The notes: generated by a model from the letters alone, not told the origin. 64,000 nt of DNA from Gymnodinialimonas phycosphaerae (GCF_019195455.1 NZ_JAIMBW010000001.1:558001-622000); one strand, 5' to 3'. Positions 8,239 through 17,045 are shown, numbered from the stretch's first letter. Translations and numbers: made by a program.

Positions 8239-10593
8239 ATGCTTTTTGGTTTGGACGGGGTCGAAATTGGCCTGATTATCGTGTTCCTCACCCTGTTTGG
8301 TGGGATCATGACCGGCTTTCCGGTGGCCTTCGCCATCGGTGGGGCGGGGGTGATCTCTTTCGCGATCATCGCGGCGTTGGACAGCTCGGGCCTGTTGATT
8401 CACCAGGCCGTCGACGTTCGGTCCGACGACTATATGGCGCTGATCGCCGACGGCATCCCCCGAGAAACCATATCAACGTTCAGGTATCCGGACCTCCCGC
8501 GCATCGATGAGGCCCTGTTCCCCGGTGGCTGGGAAACGGCACTGGACCGCAACCTGTCGTTCATCGTCAACCGCATGAACGAGCGTGTGATTGCAGGCCA
8601 ATCCATCGAAATCCTGCTGGCTGTTCTGATGTTCGTGATGATGGGCATCACGCTCGAACGCTCTAAGATCGCCAACGACCTGCTGACCACCATGGCGCGC
8701 GTCTTCGGCCCGCTGCCGGGCGGTCTGGCCGTGTCCATCGTGATTGTGGGTGCGTTCCTGGCGGCCTCTACCGGCATCGTCGGCGCGACGGTCGTGACCA
8801 TGGGCCTTTTGGCCCTGCCCACGATGCTGCGCAACAATTACTCGCCTGAACTGGCGACCGGCGTTATCGCCGCGTCGGGTACGCTGGGGCAGATCATCCC
8901 GCCCTCCATCGTGATCGTCCTTCTTGGCACGCTGGCGGGCGATCTCTACGCTACGGGGCAAGAGACCCGCGCCGTGGCGGCGGGCTGCCGCGATGCGCTG
9001 ACCTATCTGGGCGAACCTGCGGTTTTGTCGGTGGGCACGCTGTTTCAGGCGGCGCTGTTGCCGGGGATCTTCCTGGCCTTCCTTTACGGGGCCTATTCGT
9101 TTGGCTACGCGCTGGTGTTTCCGTCCAGCGCCCCTGCGGTGCAGATGGGCAAGGGCACGGGCGAGCCGGTGACCCGTGCCGAGGGCCTGACCTGGTTCCT
9201 TGGCGTACCGGTTGCGATCATCGCGGCCGTGGTGATCGGCGCCAGTGCGGGCCTGATCGGGGGGCAGACGATTTCTGTCTCCAACATGTCGGACTCGGCT
9301 GAAACCTCTGCCCTGCGCACCAATGTGTCCGAGCAATGTGCCGCGGGCATGATCGAGTTGCATGGCCAGGAGGCCTGGGACGCCGCGGTGGCAGAGCAGG
9401 CCGCGATTGTCGCCTCGGGTGGCGATGAGGCCGCCCATGAGCGCTCGGAAGAGGAAATGGCCGTGGCCACGCAAGCGGCCCTGGACGCGACCGCGCCCAT
9501 CGGCAGTGGCGTGGCGGCGATGTTCACGATCCTCGCGCTGGTTCTGGTGCTGGCACGTGGCATCTCGCCCTCGTCCTCACTCGCGCCCCTGCTTGTCGGG
9601 GGCTTGGGTGTCGTGCTGGCGTTCATCGTCGACATCGCCTTTATCCATCCGCTGATGGGGCCGGGCGCGACGTTCATGATCCTTGCCATCCCGTTCTTCC
9701 TGACGGCCTACGGGTGCTACCATGCCGTGGCCCGCTTGGCGCAGAACGAGTTGTTGCGCGTGGTCTTCCCCCCGCTGGTCCTGATCATCGCCGTGTTGGG
9801 CTCGATCCTGGGGGGCATCACCAACCCCACGCCGGCAGCGGCCCTGGGGGCGGCGGGTGCGATCATGCTGGCGGCCTACCGCAAGTTCGGCGACGATCGG
9901 CGCGGCGCGAAGATCGTCATCGCAGCGGCGTTCGCGGTGGTGATCATGATCATCGTCGGGGTGAACTTCGACCTGCGCATGGGCCGCGAAGCCGTGACCT
10001 TCGCCGATTGGATCGCCTACATCGTGACCCAAGGTGCCTATCACTTCGCCTTCTTCGGCCTGCTCTTTGCCTGCTGGACCTTGCTGCGGACCTCGGTCCT
10101 TGGCCCGGTGGTGCGCGAGACGGCGAAGGTGACGAGCATGGTGTTCACCATCCTCATCGGCAGCCAAGTGTTGAACCTGACGCTGATCGCCTTCGGAGGC
10201 GAACACTACATCCAGCAGTTCCTGAGATCGTTCGATCAGGAATGGGCGGTTTTCCTTCTGGTCATGGCGATCCTGTTCGTCCTGGGCTTCGTGCTTGATT
10301 TCCTCGAGATCATTTACATCGTGATCCCTATCGTGGGGCCGGTGATCTATGGCGGCACGCTGGATCCGAAGTGGGTGACGATCATGATCGCGGTGAACCT
10401 GCAAACGTCGTTCCTGACGCCGCCATTCGGATTTGCGCTGTTCTACCTCAGGGGGGTCGCGCCGAAATCGGTGACGACCGGGCACATCTACCGAGGGGTG
10501 CTGCCGTTCGTCGGCATCCAGGTCGTAGGCCTTGCGATCCTGTGGTTCTTCCCGGGCATCGTGACGATCGTGCCGGATCTGCTGCCGAACTGA
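8239..10593 (+). CDS. TRAP transporter large permease (DctM type), extended form
   Basis: A 784-residue integral membrane transporter subunit, far longer than the usual 430 or so residues. The DctM core is visible in IVGAFLAASTGIVGATVVTM followed by LLALPTML, in GTLGQIIPPSIVIVLLG and in the C-terminal LDFLEIIYIVIPIVGPV. Two polar insertions interrupt it: one near residues 50-110 (VDVRSDDYMALIADG onward), and one near 330-420 rich in Glu, Ala and Ser (EQCAAGMIELHGQEAWDAA). It is the last gene of the TRAP operon, with AGGGACGG before its start and a terminator after its stop. Cytoplasmic membrane location; the function of the inserts is unknown. Confidence 0.86.
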   Translation: MLFGLDGVEIGLIIVFLTLFGGIMTGFPVAFAIGGAGVISFAIIAALDSSGLLIHQAVDVRSDDYMALIADGIPRETISTFRYPDLPRIDEALFPGGWETALDRNLSFIVNRMNERVIAGQSIEILLAVLMFVMMGITLERSKIANDLLTTMARVFGPLPGGLAVSIVIVGAFLAASTGIVGATVVTMGLLALPTMLRNNYSPELATGVIAASGTLGQIIPPSIVIVLLGTLAGDLYATGQETRAVAAGCRDALTYLGEPAVLSVGTLFQAALLPGIFLAFLYGAYSFGYALVFPSSAPAVQMGKGTGEPVTRAEGLTWFLGVPVAIIAAVVIGASAGLIGGQTISVSNMSDSAETSALRTNVSEQCAAGMIELHGQEAWDAAVAEQAAIVASGGDEAAHERSEEEMAVATQAALDATAPIGSGVAAMFTILALVLVLARGISPSSSLAPLLVGGLGVVLAFIVDIAFIHPLMGPGATFMILAIPFFLTAYGCYHAVARLAQNELLRVVFPPLVLIIAVLGSILGGITNPTPAAALGAAGAIMLAAYRKFGDDRRGAKIVIAAAFAVVIMIIVGVNFDLRMGREAVTFADWIAYIVTQGAYHFAFFGLLFACWTLLRTSVLGPVVRETAKVTSMVFTILIGSQVLNLTLIAFGGEHYIQQFLRSFDQEWAVFLLVMAILFVLGFVLDFLEIIYIVIPIVGPVIYGGTLDPKWVTIMIAVNLQTSFLTPPFGFALFYLRGVAPKSVTTGHIYRGVLPFVGIQVVGLAILWFFPGIVTIVPDLLPN

Positions 10594-10613
10594 GGCTTGG
10601 AGACGTGAGATCG

Positions 10614-10641
10614 AAAAAGGGGGGCCTTGGCCTCCCTTTTT
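10614..10641 (+). terminator. rho-independent terminator after the TRAP operon
   Basis: AAAAAGGGGGGCC and GGCCTCCCTTTTT pair around TT with one mismatch and end in a T-run, 21 bp after the large-permease stop. Confidence 0.85.
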
Positions 10642-10682
10642 GCATTACGGCAGGCGGTGGGCTTGGGGCCTGCGCGGGGGAT

Positions 10683-10704
10683 GAGTTGTATCTGGCAAGA
10701 TGAA
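10683..10704 (+). repeat. interspersed mini-repeat, copy A
   Basis: It contains TTGTATCTGGCAAGATGAA, preceded by GCCTGCGCGGGGG. Nearly the same sequence recurs on the minus strand at 15814-15835 and 44378-44399. This copy sits between the TRAP terminator and the 3' end of the VOC gene. Confidence 0.7.
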
Positions 10705-10733
10705 GGAGCGCGCAAAGGCTGGCAGAGGCGCGG

Positions 10734-11126
10734 TCACGCGGGCTCGATCAGGTCCCAGAAGTTGCCCCAGGGGTCGCGCCATTGGGCGACGGTGCCATAG
10801 GGTTCAACGCGCGGAGTTTCGATCAGGGCACCCCCGGCGGCGGTAAGGCGTGCCGCGTCACGGGCGAAGTCGTCGGTTTGCAGAAAGAAGCCGACGCGGT
10901 CGCCTGTTTGCTGGCCCAAGGCCCTTTGTTGCGCCTCAGTTGTGGCAACTGCGAGGAGGAGGGATATACCCTCCGAGGAGGGGGCGGTTGCGGGCGGCGC
11001 CACCGTCACCCATCGCTTGCGGCCCTGGTCCTCATCGCTGAGCAAGCGCCATCCCAGGCCGCCCACGAAGAACGCAATGCCCTCGTCGTAATCCGGTACG
11101 ATCAACGTCACTAGCGCAAGGCGCAT
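10734..11126 (-). CDS. VOC-family (glyoxalase/bleomycin-resistance fold) protein
   Basis: A 130-residue single-domain protein of the vicinal oxygen chelate superfamily. It starts [20 protein letters not shown], the typical first beta-alpha unit, and ends with WRDPWGNFWDLIEP, the typical D-P-x-G-N-x-W/F close with a metal-ligand-like Glu. Members include lyases, dioxygenases and binding proteins; substrate and even catalytic activity cannot be assigned here. The start overlaps the bpt stop (TGATG), so it is translationally coupled to bpt as the second gene of a leftward pair. Confidence 0.82.
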   Translation of the reverse strand: MRLALVTLIVPDYDEGIAFFVGGLGWRLLSDEDQGRKRWVTVAPPATAPSSEGISLLLAVATTEAQQRALGQQTGDRVGFFLQTDDFARDAARLTAAGGALIETPRVEPYGTVAQWRDPWGNFWDLIEPA

Positions 11127-11980
11127 CAGGTGTTCTCAGAGGGCTCGCCAGGGCGGCGCGCCTTGTTGCCGCGCAGGTCGGGCAGGGTGATTTGCGCCAC
11201 CTGCTGTGCGATCGGATCGGTGGACAAGGGGTGGGTCTGGGTATCGTAATCCTCGGGCGCACCGAGGTCCTGCCAAGCACCGTTCACATGGACCTCCAGC
11301 GCCGGGAAGTTGGCCTTGTAGCCCATCTTCGCAGATCCCGGCACCCAATAGCCGAGGTAGACATAGGGCAGCCCGGCCTCCAGCGCCAAGGCGATGTGAT
11401 CAAGGATCACGTAGGTCCCGAGCGAGTTCTTCTGCAATTCGGGCGCGAAGAACGAATACACCAGGCTGAGCCCATCATCGAGGATGTCAGTCAGGCAGAC
11501 GGCGGCCAGGTCATCGTCCTCTCGGCGGTCGCGATACTCGATCACGCGGGTCTTGACTGGGGTCTCTTCGATCATCGCGGCGAACTCGAACACATCCATA
11601 TCGGCCATGCCGCCATCGGCGTGGCGGGTGTCCAGATAGGTGCGAAACAGCGCGTATTGCTCTTCCGTTGCCCAGGCCGAGCGTGGGTTGCGGGTCAAAT
11701 GCTCATTGCGTTTGCTGATCCGCTTGTGGCCGCGTTTGGGGGCGAAATCCGCCACCCGGATGCGCGCCGAAAGGCAGGCGGCGCAATCGGTACAGGACGG
11801 GCGGTAGAGCACATTCTGGGACCGCCGGAACCCCTGTTTGCTGAGCGAATTGTTTAACGCTTCCGCCTGATCGCCCTGCAACGCGGTAAACAACTTCCGC
11901 TCGCGCCTGCCATCCAGATAGGGGCAGGCTTGGGGGGCCGTCACATAGAATTGTGGGGCAATGGGAAGCGTATGGCGCAT
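11126..11980 (-). CDS. bpt: aspartate/glutamate leucyltransferase (bacterial ATE family)
   Basis: A 284-residue leucyl/arginyl-tRNA-protein transferase acting in the N-degron pathway: it adds leucine to proteins with N-terminal Asp or Glu and so marks them for ClpS-ClpAP. The N-terminal domain contains ACPYLDG and the cysteine-rich [12 protein letters not shown], which match the ATE N-domain, then [10 protein letters not shown]. The C-domain has [19 protein letters not shown] and [20 protein letters not shown]. Length fits the family (about 250-285). It is the first gene of a pair with the VOC protein. The start at 11980 matches the usual [14 protein letters not shown]. Confidence 0.93.
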   Translation of the reverse strand: MRHTLPIAPQFYVTAPQACPYLDGRRERKLFTALQGDQAEALNNSLSKQGFRRSQNVLYRPSCTDCAACLSARIRVADFAPKRGHKRISKRNEHLTRNPRSAWATEEQYALFRTYLDTRHADGGMADMDVFEFAAMIEETPVKTRVIEYRDRREDDDLAAVCLTDILDDGLSLVYSFFAPELQKNSLGTYVILDHIALALEAGLPYVYLGYWVPGSAKMGYKANFPALEVHVNGAWQDLGAPEDYDTQTHPLSTDPIAQQVAQITLPDLRGNKARRPGEPSENT

Positions 11981-12093
11981 GAAATAGGGTCCAAGCCGTG
12001 TCTGATGAGAGAGTGCACACGTCTAGGGCAAGGGGCAACAGCTTTCTGGAACAAGGTTAACGGCGCACGGGTCGCACCTTGCCAAAGGTTAAT

Positions 12094-12543
12094 TCAGACG
12101 GGACGGTTGATCATCACGGACCCGACGATTTCATCGGGCAGGCCGCGGTTATAGGGGCGGCCGATCATCATCCCGATCGAGACCAGTTGGATAAAGAAGA
12201 ACGTGGCCGACACCAGGAAGCTGCCGGTGTGCAAGGCGGCCTCGGCGCTGGTCAGGGGCGCGCCACCGGGGCCGCGCAGCTCAATGTTCATGAGCCGCAT
12301 CCCAAGCGTAGCGGATTTCGCCTTGAGGGTGCTCCAGCGATAGAAGAACGCCAGTGCGAAATGAACCGGGATCCAAAGCATGAAAGCGATGCCCACGGTC
12401 AGGACGCTGAGGATCAGCATCGCCGAAAACACAAGGCCCGCATCGATGACCCAGGCGAACAGGCGCTTGGGCAGCACGCCTTCGTAGTAGGCGGCGTCAT
12501 AGATCGGATCGGGCAGGGGAGAGCGGGTCATGGACAAAGACAT
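12094..12543 (-). CDS. RDD-family membrane protein
   Basis: A 149-residue membrane protein with the RDD domain: RLFAWVIDAGLVFSAMLILS carries the R...D signature in the first helix, a second helix follows, and TLGMRLMNIEL is the conserved loop motif. Three or four hydrophobic segments are visible. RDD proteins are poorly defined; some act in ion or osmotic homeostasis. I start at MSLSM (12543); a second Met at 12531 is equally possible because neither has a clear ribosome site, and the longer upstream frame is Pro/Arg-rich shadow sequence. No operon partner is obvious. Confidence 0.75.
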   Translation of the reverse strand: MSLSMTRSPLPDPIYDAAYYEGVLPKRLFAWVIDAGLVFSAMLILSVLTVGIAFMLWIPVHFALAFFYRWSTLKAKSATLGMRLMNIELRGPGGAPLTSAEAALHTGSFLVSATFFFIQLVSIGMMIGRPYNRGLPDEIVGSVMINRPV

Positions 12544-12745
12544 GGGGGTTTCAACAGCCTTGGAAAAGGGGAAAAAGGGGCGTCGGCGGCCCATTTGTGG
12601 GAAAGGGGCCTGTGGCGAGCGGGGCGGCGCGGCGAGACGAGGTTTTTCTGGACATTCGGGCCCGATCATCCATGAACCTGTCGACGTCATGTCGATCTCT
12701 GGCGTTCGCCCAGACCGCGTTCAAGTTGCCGGGCAGCGTGAAGCG

Positions 12746-12776
12746 AAGAAGACCGGACCCGCGCAAGCGGGCCCGG
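12746..12776 (-). terminator. terminator after the DUF2852 gene
   Basis: Read leftward, CCGGGCCCGC and GCGGGTCCGG pair around TTGC with one G-T pair, followed by TCTTCTT. It starts 8 bp after the DUF2852 stop. The tail is a weak T-run. Confidence 0.65.
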
Positions 12777-12784
12777 CTTTCAGG

Positions 12785-13201
12785 TCATGCCTTCGCTTCG
12801 TCAGCGTCGGTCGCCTTGGCACGATCTTCCATGAAGGCGTCGAATTCCGACTTGTCCTTGGCATCACGCAGGCGCTGCAAGAAGGCCTCGAATGCGCCTT
12901 GCTCGTCTTCCAGCCGCTTCAGCGTATCGGCCTTGTAGGCGTCGAAAGCGCTGTTGCCGGAAGAGGTGAACCGGTGGCTGTGGCCATGGCGGTGGCGACG
13001 GGATTTGCAGGATCCGTTGAACATGCGGTTGCTCCATATCATGTAGGCGAGAAGGGCGAGGCCGATGGGCCAGAAGAAGATGAACCCCAGGACCATGGCA
13101 ACAATCCAGGCGCCTTTGCCGCGCGCATCGAGCCAGTTCTCCGCCTTGGAAAACCAACCCTGGCTCTCGGCGGTGAGGGTGGGGGCGGGTGTGGTGGTCA
13201 T
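12785..13201 (-). CDS. DUF2852 membrane protein
   Basis: A 138-residue protein of the DUF2852 family found in alphaproteobacteria. One strong transmembrane segment (AWIVAMVLGFIFFWPIGLAL, about residues 31-50) is followed by MIWSNRMF, a His/Arg-rich linker (CKSRRHRHGHSHRF), and a charged helical tail ending EDRAKATDADEAKA that could form a coiled coil. Function is unknown. The ATG has a good AGGAGATA ribosome site. An AT-rich palindrome (13240-13254) lies about 40 bp upstream and may be its operator. Confidence 0.85.
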   Translation of the reverse strand: MTTTPAPTLTAESQGWFSKAENWLDARGKGAWIVAMVLGFIFFWPIGLALLAYMIWSNRMFNGSCKSRRHRHGHSHRFTSSGNSAFDAYKADTLKRLEDEQGAFEAFLQRLRDAKDKSEFDAFMEDRAKATDADEAKA

Positions 13202-13239
13202 GGGGGTATCTCCTCGTTTGGGTATCGGTGAATGTAAAT

Positions 13240-13254
13240 GTTAATCACATTAAC
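13240..13254. promoter_or_regulatory. GTTAAT-CAC-ATTAAC palindrome
   Basis: A perfect 6-bp inverted repeat with a 3-bp centre in the gap between the DUF2852 and SRPBCC genes, closer to the DUF2852 start. It also contains TTAA-N5-TTAA, a spacing that recurs in this window. Confidence 0.45.
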
Positions 13255-13369
13255 TCATATGGGAGGAGTGATGGACCACGCAAGGGGGGGAAGTGAATCT
13301 TTTTCACATAAACCGTTGATTCACAGGTTTGGGCCTAAAATACCCTGTTTCGCATAGGAGGAGGCCAGA

Positions 13370-13870
13370 ATGCCCACGCCCGCACAGGCTTACTTGGTAG
13401 GTGATCGATCCATAAGGATCGCGCGTTCCTTCGACGCGCCGCGCCACGTGATTTGGCAAGCATTCACCGATCGTACCATTTTGGCCCAATGGCTGCTGGG
13501 GCCGCCGGGATGGGCGATGGACCTGTGCGAGATCGCTTTGCAGCCGGGCGGGGGCTATCACTGGCGTTGGCGCTGCGCTGAAACGGATCAGACCGTCGGT
13601 TTCAAGGGCACCTATAGCGTCGTCGAGCCTGGGCTGCGCCTGATCGACAAGCAGGTCTTCGACCTGGGCGCGCGTGATGGGCTGGCCGCCCCTGCCGCGA
13701 CGAAAAACGTCGCTGTCTTCCGCGATGACGGGGCAGGGTGCCGCGTCACCACGACCATCCGCTACCCCTATGCCGGAATGCGCGACCACGTCGTGGGCCA
13801 AGGCCTCTGCGATGGGGTGGAGGCCTCGTATCAGTGCCTCGACCGGATGCTGATGCGCGCGGCGGCCTGA
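13370..13870 (+). CDS. SRPBCC/AHSA1-family protein
   Basis: A 166-residue START-like (AHSA1) domain protein. The signature RSFDAPRHVIWQAFTDRTILAQWLLGPPGW (in two parts: the entry strand, then the W-rich helix) is typical of the Aha1 C-terminal-like family, and the C-terminal helix follows GQGLCDGVEASYQCLDRM. These proteins bind small hydrophobic ligands in a deep pocket; many sit with ArsR regulators, but none is seen here. A strong TAGGAGGAGG ribosome site precedes the ATG. Specific ligand unknown. Convergent with mmsB, 8 bp apart. Confidence 0.82.
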   Translation: MPTPAQAYLVGDRSIRIARSFDAPRHVIWQAFTDRTILAQWLLGPPGWAMDLCEIALQPGGGYHWRWRCAETDQTVGFKGTYSVVEPGLRLIDKQVFDLGARDGLAAPAATKNVAVFRDDGAGCRVTTTIRYPYAGMRDHVVGQGLCDGVEASYQCLDRMLMRAAA

Positions 13871-13878
13871 GGCAGGCC

Positions 13879-14751
13879 TCAGCCGCGACCCCGCTCCTCG
13901 AACCGGGGCAACATGGCAGAAAAGTCCCGGCCCCGGCCGTCCTCGTTCTCTACGAACTGTCGGTAAAGCGCCAAGGCGGCGGCCCCCATCGGCGTATCGG
14001 CATCCGCCGCCTCTGCGGCGGCTTGCGCCAGGCCAAGGTCCTTCAGCATCAACTCCGCCGCAAAGCCCGGCTGGTAATCGTTATCCGCAGGGCTTTGCGG
14101 GCCCACGCCCGGCGCCGGGCAATAGGCGTTCATCGTCCAGCTATAACCCGAAGAGGTGGAGACGACGTCAAACATGCTCTGCCGTGACAGGCCCAATTTG
14201 TCGGCCATGGCGAAGGCCTCGCAGGTGGCGATCATGGTGACGCCAAGAATCATGTTGTTACAGATCTTGGCCGCCTGTCCGTTGCCCGCGGGCCCGCAGA
14301 GCACGGCCTTCTGGCCCATTATGTCAAACAGCGGTGTGACGGTCGCGAAGGCGTCTTCCGCGCCGCCGACCATGAAGGTCAGCGTGCCGCCTGCCGCGCC
14401 CCCAACCCCGCCCGAGACGGGGGCGTCCAGCCAGCCCAGGCCCGCCGCTTCCGCCAATGCGGCGACCTCTCGGGCCGCGTCGACCTCGACGGTGGAGCAA
14501 TCGACCAGGACCGCGCCCTTGGCCATGGCCGGGATGACCTCGGCGGCCACGGCGCGCAGGATCGCACCGTTGGGGAGCATGGTGATCACCACGTCCGCCC
14601 CGGCAACGGCCTCGGCAGCAGACGCCGCGCGCGCGACGCCCTCGGGCGCCCCCGCGACGGTGTCGAACCCCACGACCTCGTGGCCTGCGGCGGCCAGGTT
14701 TGCCGCCATCGGCGCGCCCATGTTCCCAAGCCCGATAAATCCAATCCGCAT
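13879..14751 (-). CDS. mmsB: 3-hydroxyisobutyrate dehydrogenase
   Basis: A 290-residue NAD-dependent beta-hydroxyacid dehydrogenase oxidising 3-hydroxyisobutyrate to methylmalonate semialdehyde in valine catabolism. MRIGFIGLGNMGAPMA gives the Rossmann G-x-G-x-x-G, DAPVSGGVGGAAGG is the substrate-binding motif and GQAAKICNNMIL contains the catalytic Lys. The start at 14751 is fixed by the TAATG overlap with the hydrolase stop and a GGAGGATAACGT ribosome site; an ATG five codons upstream is inside that ribosome site. It is last in a leftward run with the hydrolase and an acyl-CoA dehydrogenase, which makes the valine-pathway assignment firm. Confidence 0.94.
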   Translation of the reverse strand: MRIGFIGLGNMGAPMAANLAAAGHEVVGFDTVAGAPEGVARAASAAEAVAGADVVITMLPNGAILRAVAAEVIPAMAKGAVLVDCSTVEVDAAREVAALAEAAGLGWLDAPVSGGVGGAAGGTLTFMVGGAEDAFATVTPLFDIMGQKAVLCGPAGNGQAAKICNNMILGVTMIATCEAFAMADKLGLSRQSMFDVVSTSSGYSWTMNAYCPAPGVGPQSPADNDYQPGFAAELMLKDLGLAQAAAEAADADTPMGAAALALYRQFVENEDGRGRDFSAMLPRFEERGRG

Positions 14752-15794
14752 TACGTTATCCTCCATTCATCCGGCCCCAAAGGCTGCAACATGCGCGCCA
14801 CTTCCACCGGTGTCACATCCGTCGCCGTCCGGTGTTTCCACGAGGGCGTGCGATCTTTGTCGATGATCGCCGCGCGGATCCCTTCCAGGAAATCCCCATG
14901 TTCCATGGAGCGCGCGGTGAAACGATACTCATTGCGCAGCGCGTGCAGGATATCGTCGCGGCCCCGTGCCCGGTGCACCAGTTCGATCGTGCAGGCCATG
15001 GCGAGGGGCGAATTCCGCCCCATCATCTTGCGCGCTGCTGCCACGAAATCGGCCATGTCCTTTGGGGCATGGGACAGATCCACCAACACGTCGCGCAGGG
15101 TTTCACCGCCGAAAAGATGGTCAATCGCGTGCTGCTGCGCGGCCAAGGAGCTTTCCGGCGCGGGCTCTGCGGCGCGGTCCACTGCCTCCCAATCACCGGT
15201 GATCAACTCGACCTTCAAGGCCTCCCAGCGGGCCTCGGGCAGGTAGTAATCCGCAAACTCCGCGTGTATCGCGTCGCCCGGTCCCATGCGCGCGGCCGTC
15301 ACACCCAGGTATTCCCCCAACCGCCCCGGCGCGCGCGCCAGCAGCAGCGTCCCACCGACATCCGGCACCAGGCCGATGCCGCATTCCGGCATCGCGATCT
15401 GAGAGCTTTCGCACACGATCCGGTGCGAGCCATGGCATCCGACCCCAACACCGCCCCCCATCGTGAAGCCCTGCAGAAAAGTCACCACGGGCTTGGGAAA
15501 CGCGAACATCTTCGCGTTCATCCGGTATTCATCAGCCCAGAACCGGCGCCCATAGGCGAAATCACCCGCCGCCCCGGTGTCATACATCTCCTGAATGTCA
15601 CCGCCCGCACAAAACGCGCGCTCACCCACGGCGTCAATCATCACCAGCGCCACCGCGTCATCCTCGGCCCAGGCATCCAGCGCGGCCTCGATCGCCAGAC
15701 ACATCTGATACGTCACCGCATTCAGTGCCTGGGGCCGGTTCAACGTGATCCGCCCTGCTTTCCCTTCGATGCGAATATGAATGTCATCGCCCAT
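14751..15794 (-). CDS. 3-hydroxyisobutyryl-CoA hydrolase (enoyl-CoA hydratase fold)
   Basis: A 347-residue crotonase-fold protein of HIBCH length (crotonases are about 260). AFCAGGDIQEMYDTG and GFTMGGGVGVGCHGSHRI give the oxyanion-hole segments, and MPECGIGLVPDVGGTLLLAR carries the Glu and Asp typical of HIBCH. It hydrolyses 3-hydroxyisobutyryl-CoA in valine degradation, freeing the acid for MmsB. I choose MGDDIHIR at 15794, with GGAG upstream; an ATG eight codons earlier belongs to an interspersed repeat (copy B), so translation from there is doubtful. Its stop overlaps the mmsB start. A plain enoyl-CoA hydratase is less likely given length and context. Confidence 0.9.
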   Translation of the reverse strand: MGDDIHIRIEGKAGRITLNRPQALNAVTYQMCLAIEAALDAWAEDDAVALVMIDAVGERAFCAGGDIQEMYDTGAAGDFAYGRRFWADEYRMNAKMFAFPKPVVTFLQGFTMGGGVGVGCHGSHRIVCESSQIAMPECGIGLVPDVGGTLLLARAPGRLGEYLGVTAARMGPGDAIHAEFADYYLPEARWEALKVELITGDWEAVDRAAEPAPESSLAAQQHAIDHLFGGETLRDVLVDLSHAPKDMADFVAAARKMMGRNSPLAMACTIELVHRARGRDDILHALRNEYRFTARSMEHGDFLEGIRAAIIDKDRTPSWKHRTATDVTPVEVARMLQPLGPDEWRIT

Positions 15795-15813
15795 CGGCGC
15801 GCCGCTCCCCTGC

Positions 15814-15835
15814 TTCATCTTGCCAAATACAACTC
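15814..15835 (-). repeat. interspersed mini-repeat, copy B
   Basis: Leftward copy of TTGTATTTGGCAAGATGAA, with GCCTGCGCGGGG upstream and GGGGAGCGGCGCGCC downstream. It occupies the gap between the acyl-CoA dehydrogenase and the hydrolase and supplies a spurious in-frame ATG to the latter. Confidence 0.75.
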
Positions 15836-15863
15836 AATCCCGGCCTCGCCCCCCGCGCAGGCC

Positions 15864-17009
15864 TCAGCCGCGATCCGCCAGCATCTGCCGTGCCACGATC
15901 ATCCGCATGATCTCGTTGGTGCCTTCCAGGATCTGATGCACCCGCAGATCGCGCACGATCTTCTCGATCCCGTAGTCCGCCAGATATCCGTAGCCGCCGT
16001 GCAATTGCAGGCACTGATCGGCAATCCGCGATCCGGCTTCCGTGCAGAACTTCTTCGCCATCGCGCAGGCCTTCGTGGCATCCGGCGCCCCGGTATCGAG
16101 CTTCCACGCCGCTTGCCGCAGGAACACGCGGGCCGCTTCCAACTCGATCTCCATGTCCGCCAGCCGGAACTGGAGGGCCTGGAACTGATCGATCGGCTGC
16201 CCAAACGCCTTGCGCTCGCCCATATAGGCCAGCGTCGCGCGCAGGGCGGCGGCGGCGGCCCCAAGCGAGCAGGCGGCGATGTTCAACCGCCCCCCGTCCA
16301 GCCCCGCCATCGCATAGCGGAAGCCTTTGCCTTCTTCGCCCAAAAGGTTCGCGGCCGGGACCGCGCATTCATCCATCTGCACGGCGCGCGTGGGCTGCGA
16401 CCGCCAGCCCATCTTGTCCTCCAGCCCGCCAAACGACAGGCCCGGCGCGCCGTCTTCCACGATCAGGGCCGAGATCCCGCGCGGGCCGTCCTCGCCGGTG
16501 CGGCACATCACTATGTAGGCGTCCGAGTATCCGCCGCCAGAAATGAACGCCTTGGTGCCGCTCAGCACGTAGCCGTCGTTGCTGCGCGCAGCCCGCGTCT
16601 TCAACGCTGCCGCGTCCGAGCCGCTGCCGGGTTCTGTCAAACAATAGGAGAACACCGTTTCCATGCTCAACGCTCGCGGCAGAAACGCCGCGCGCAGATC
16701 GTCCGAGCCATAGGACTCGATCATCTTCGCGCACATGTTGTGGATCGACAGGAACGCCGCGACCGATGCGCAGGACTCGGACAACGCCTCGAACACCAGC
16801 GTCGCTTCCAGGCGTGACAGGCCCGACCCGCCGTTTTCTTCCGATACGTAAAGCCCCGCGAACCCCAGTTCCGCCAGCTTCGGCCAGAGGCCCTTGGGGA
16901 TGCTTTCCTCCCGCTCCCAATCGCGGGCGTGGGGCGCGATCTCGGCCTCACCAAAGGCCCGCGCCATGTCGTAAATGGCCGTGGCCTCTTCGCTCAGTGC
17001 AAAATCCAT
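15864..17009 (-). CDS. acyl-CoA dehydrogenase, probably isobutyryl-CoA dehydrogenase
   Basis: A 381-residue FAD-dependent acyl-CoA dehydrogenase. Recognisable blocks are FSYCLTEPGSGSDAAALKT (flavin contact), GTKAFISGGGYSDAYIVM, MGWRSQPTRAVQMDECAVPA and HQILEGTNEIMRMIV with the catalytic Glu near residue 363. SQPTR and the flavin motif resemble ACAD8-type isobutyryl-CoA dehydrogenases, and the following genes encode the next valine-pathway enzymes. It is first of the three-gene leftward run, with a perfect palindrome 17 bp upstream of its ATG that looks like a repressor site. A short-branched-chain or methylbutyryl specificity cannot be excluded. Confidence 0.88.
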   Translation of the reverse strand: MDFALSEEATAIYDMARAFGEAEIAPHARDWEREESIPKGLWPKLAELGFAGLYVSEENGGSGLSRLEATLVFEALSESCASVAAFLSIHNMCAKMIESYGSDDLRAAFLPRALSMETVFSYCLTEPGSGSDAAALKTRAARSNDGYVLSGTKAFISGGGYSDAYIVMCRTGEDGPRGISALIVEDGAPGLSFGGLEDKMGWRSQPTRAVQMDECAVPAANLLGEEGKGFRYAMAGLDGGRLNIAACSLGAAAAALRATLAYMGERKAFGQPIDQFQALQFRLADMEIELEAARVFLRQAAWKLDTGAPDATKACAMAKKFCTEAGSRIADQCLQLHGGYGYLADYGIEKIVRDLRVHQILEGTNEIMRMIVARQMLADRG

Positions 17010-17025
17010 TCACCCCTCCCGGTAG

Positions 17026-17045
17026 AATTGAACGCTTGTTCAATT
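17026..17045. promoter_or_regulatory. palindromic operator upstream of the valine-catabolism genes
   Basis: AATTGAAC-GCTT-GTTCAATT is a perfect 8-bp inverted repeat with a 4-bp centre, ending 17 bp before the acyl-CoA dehydrogenase ATG. Size and placement suit a TetR-type repressor; no such regulator is encoded in the window. Confidence 0.6.

Noticed and set aside
14832..16817. 661-codon open frame antisense to the valine-catabolism genes
   Set aside because: It spans two real genes and a mini-repeat; composition is Arg/His/Pro/Gly-rich, with no motif or ribosome site.
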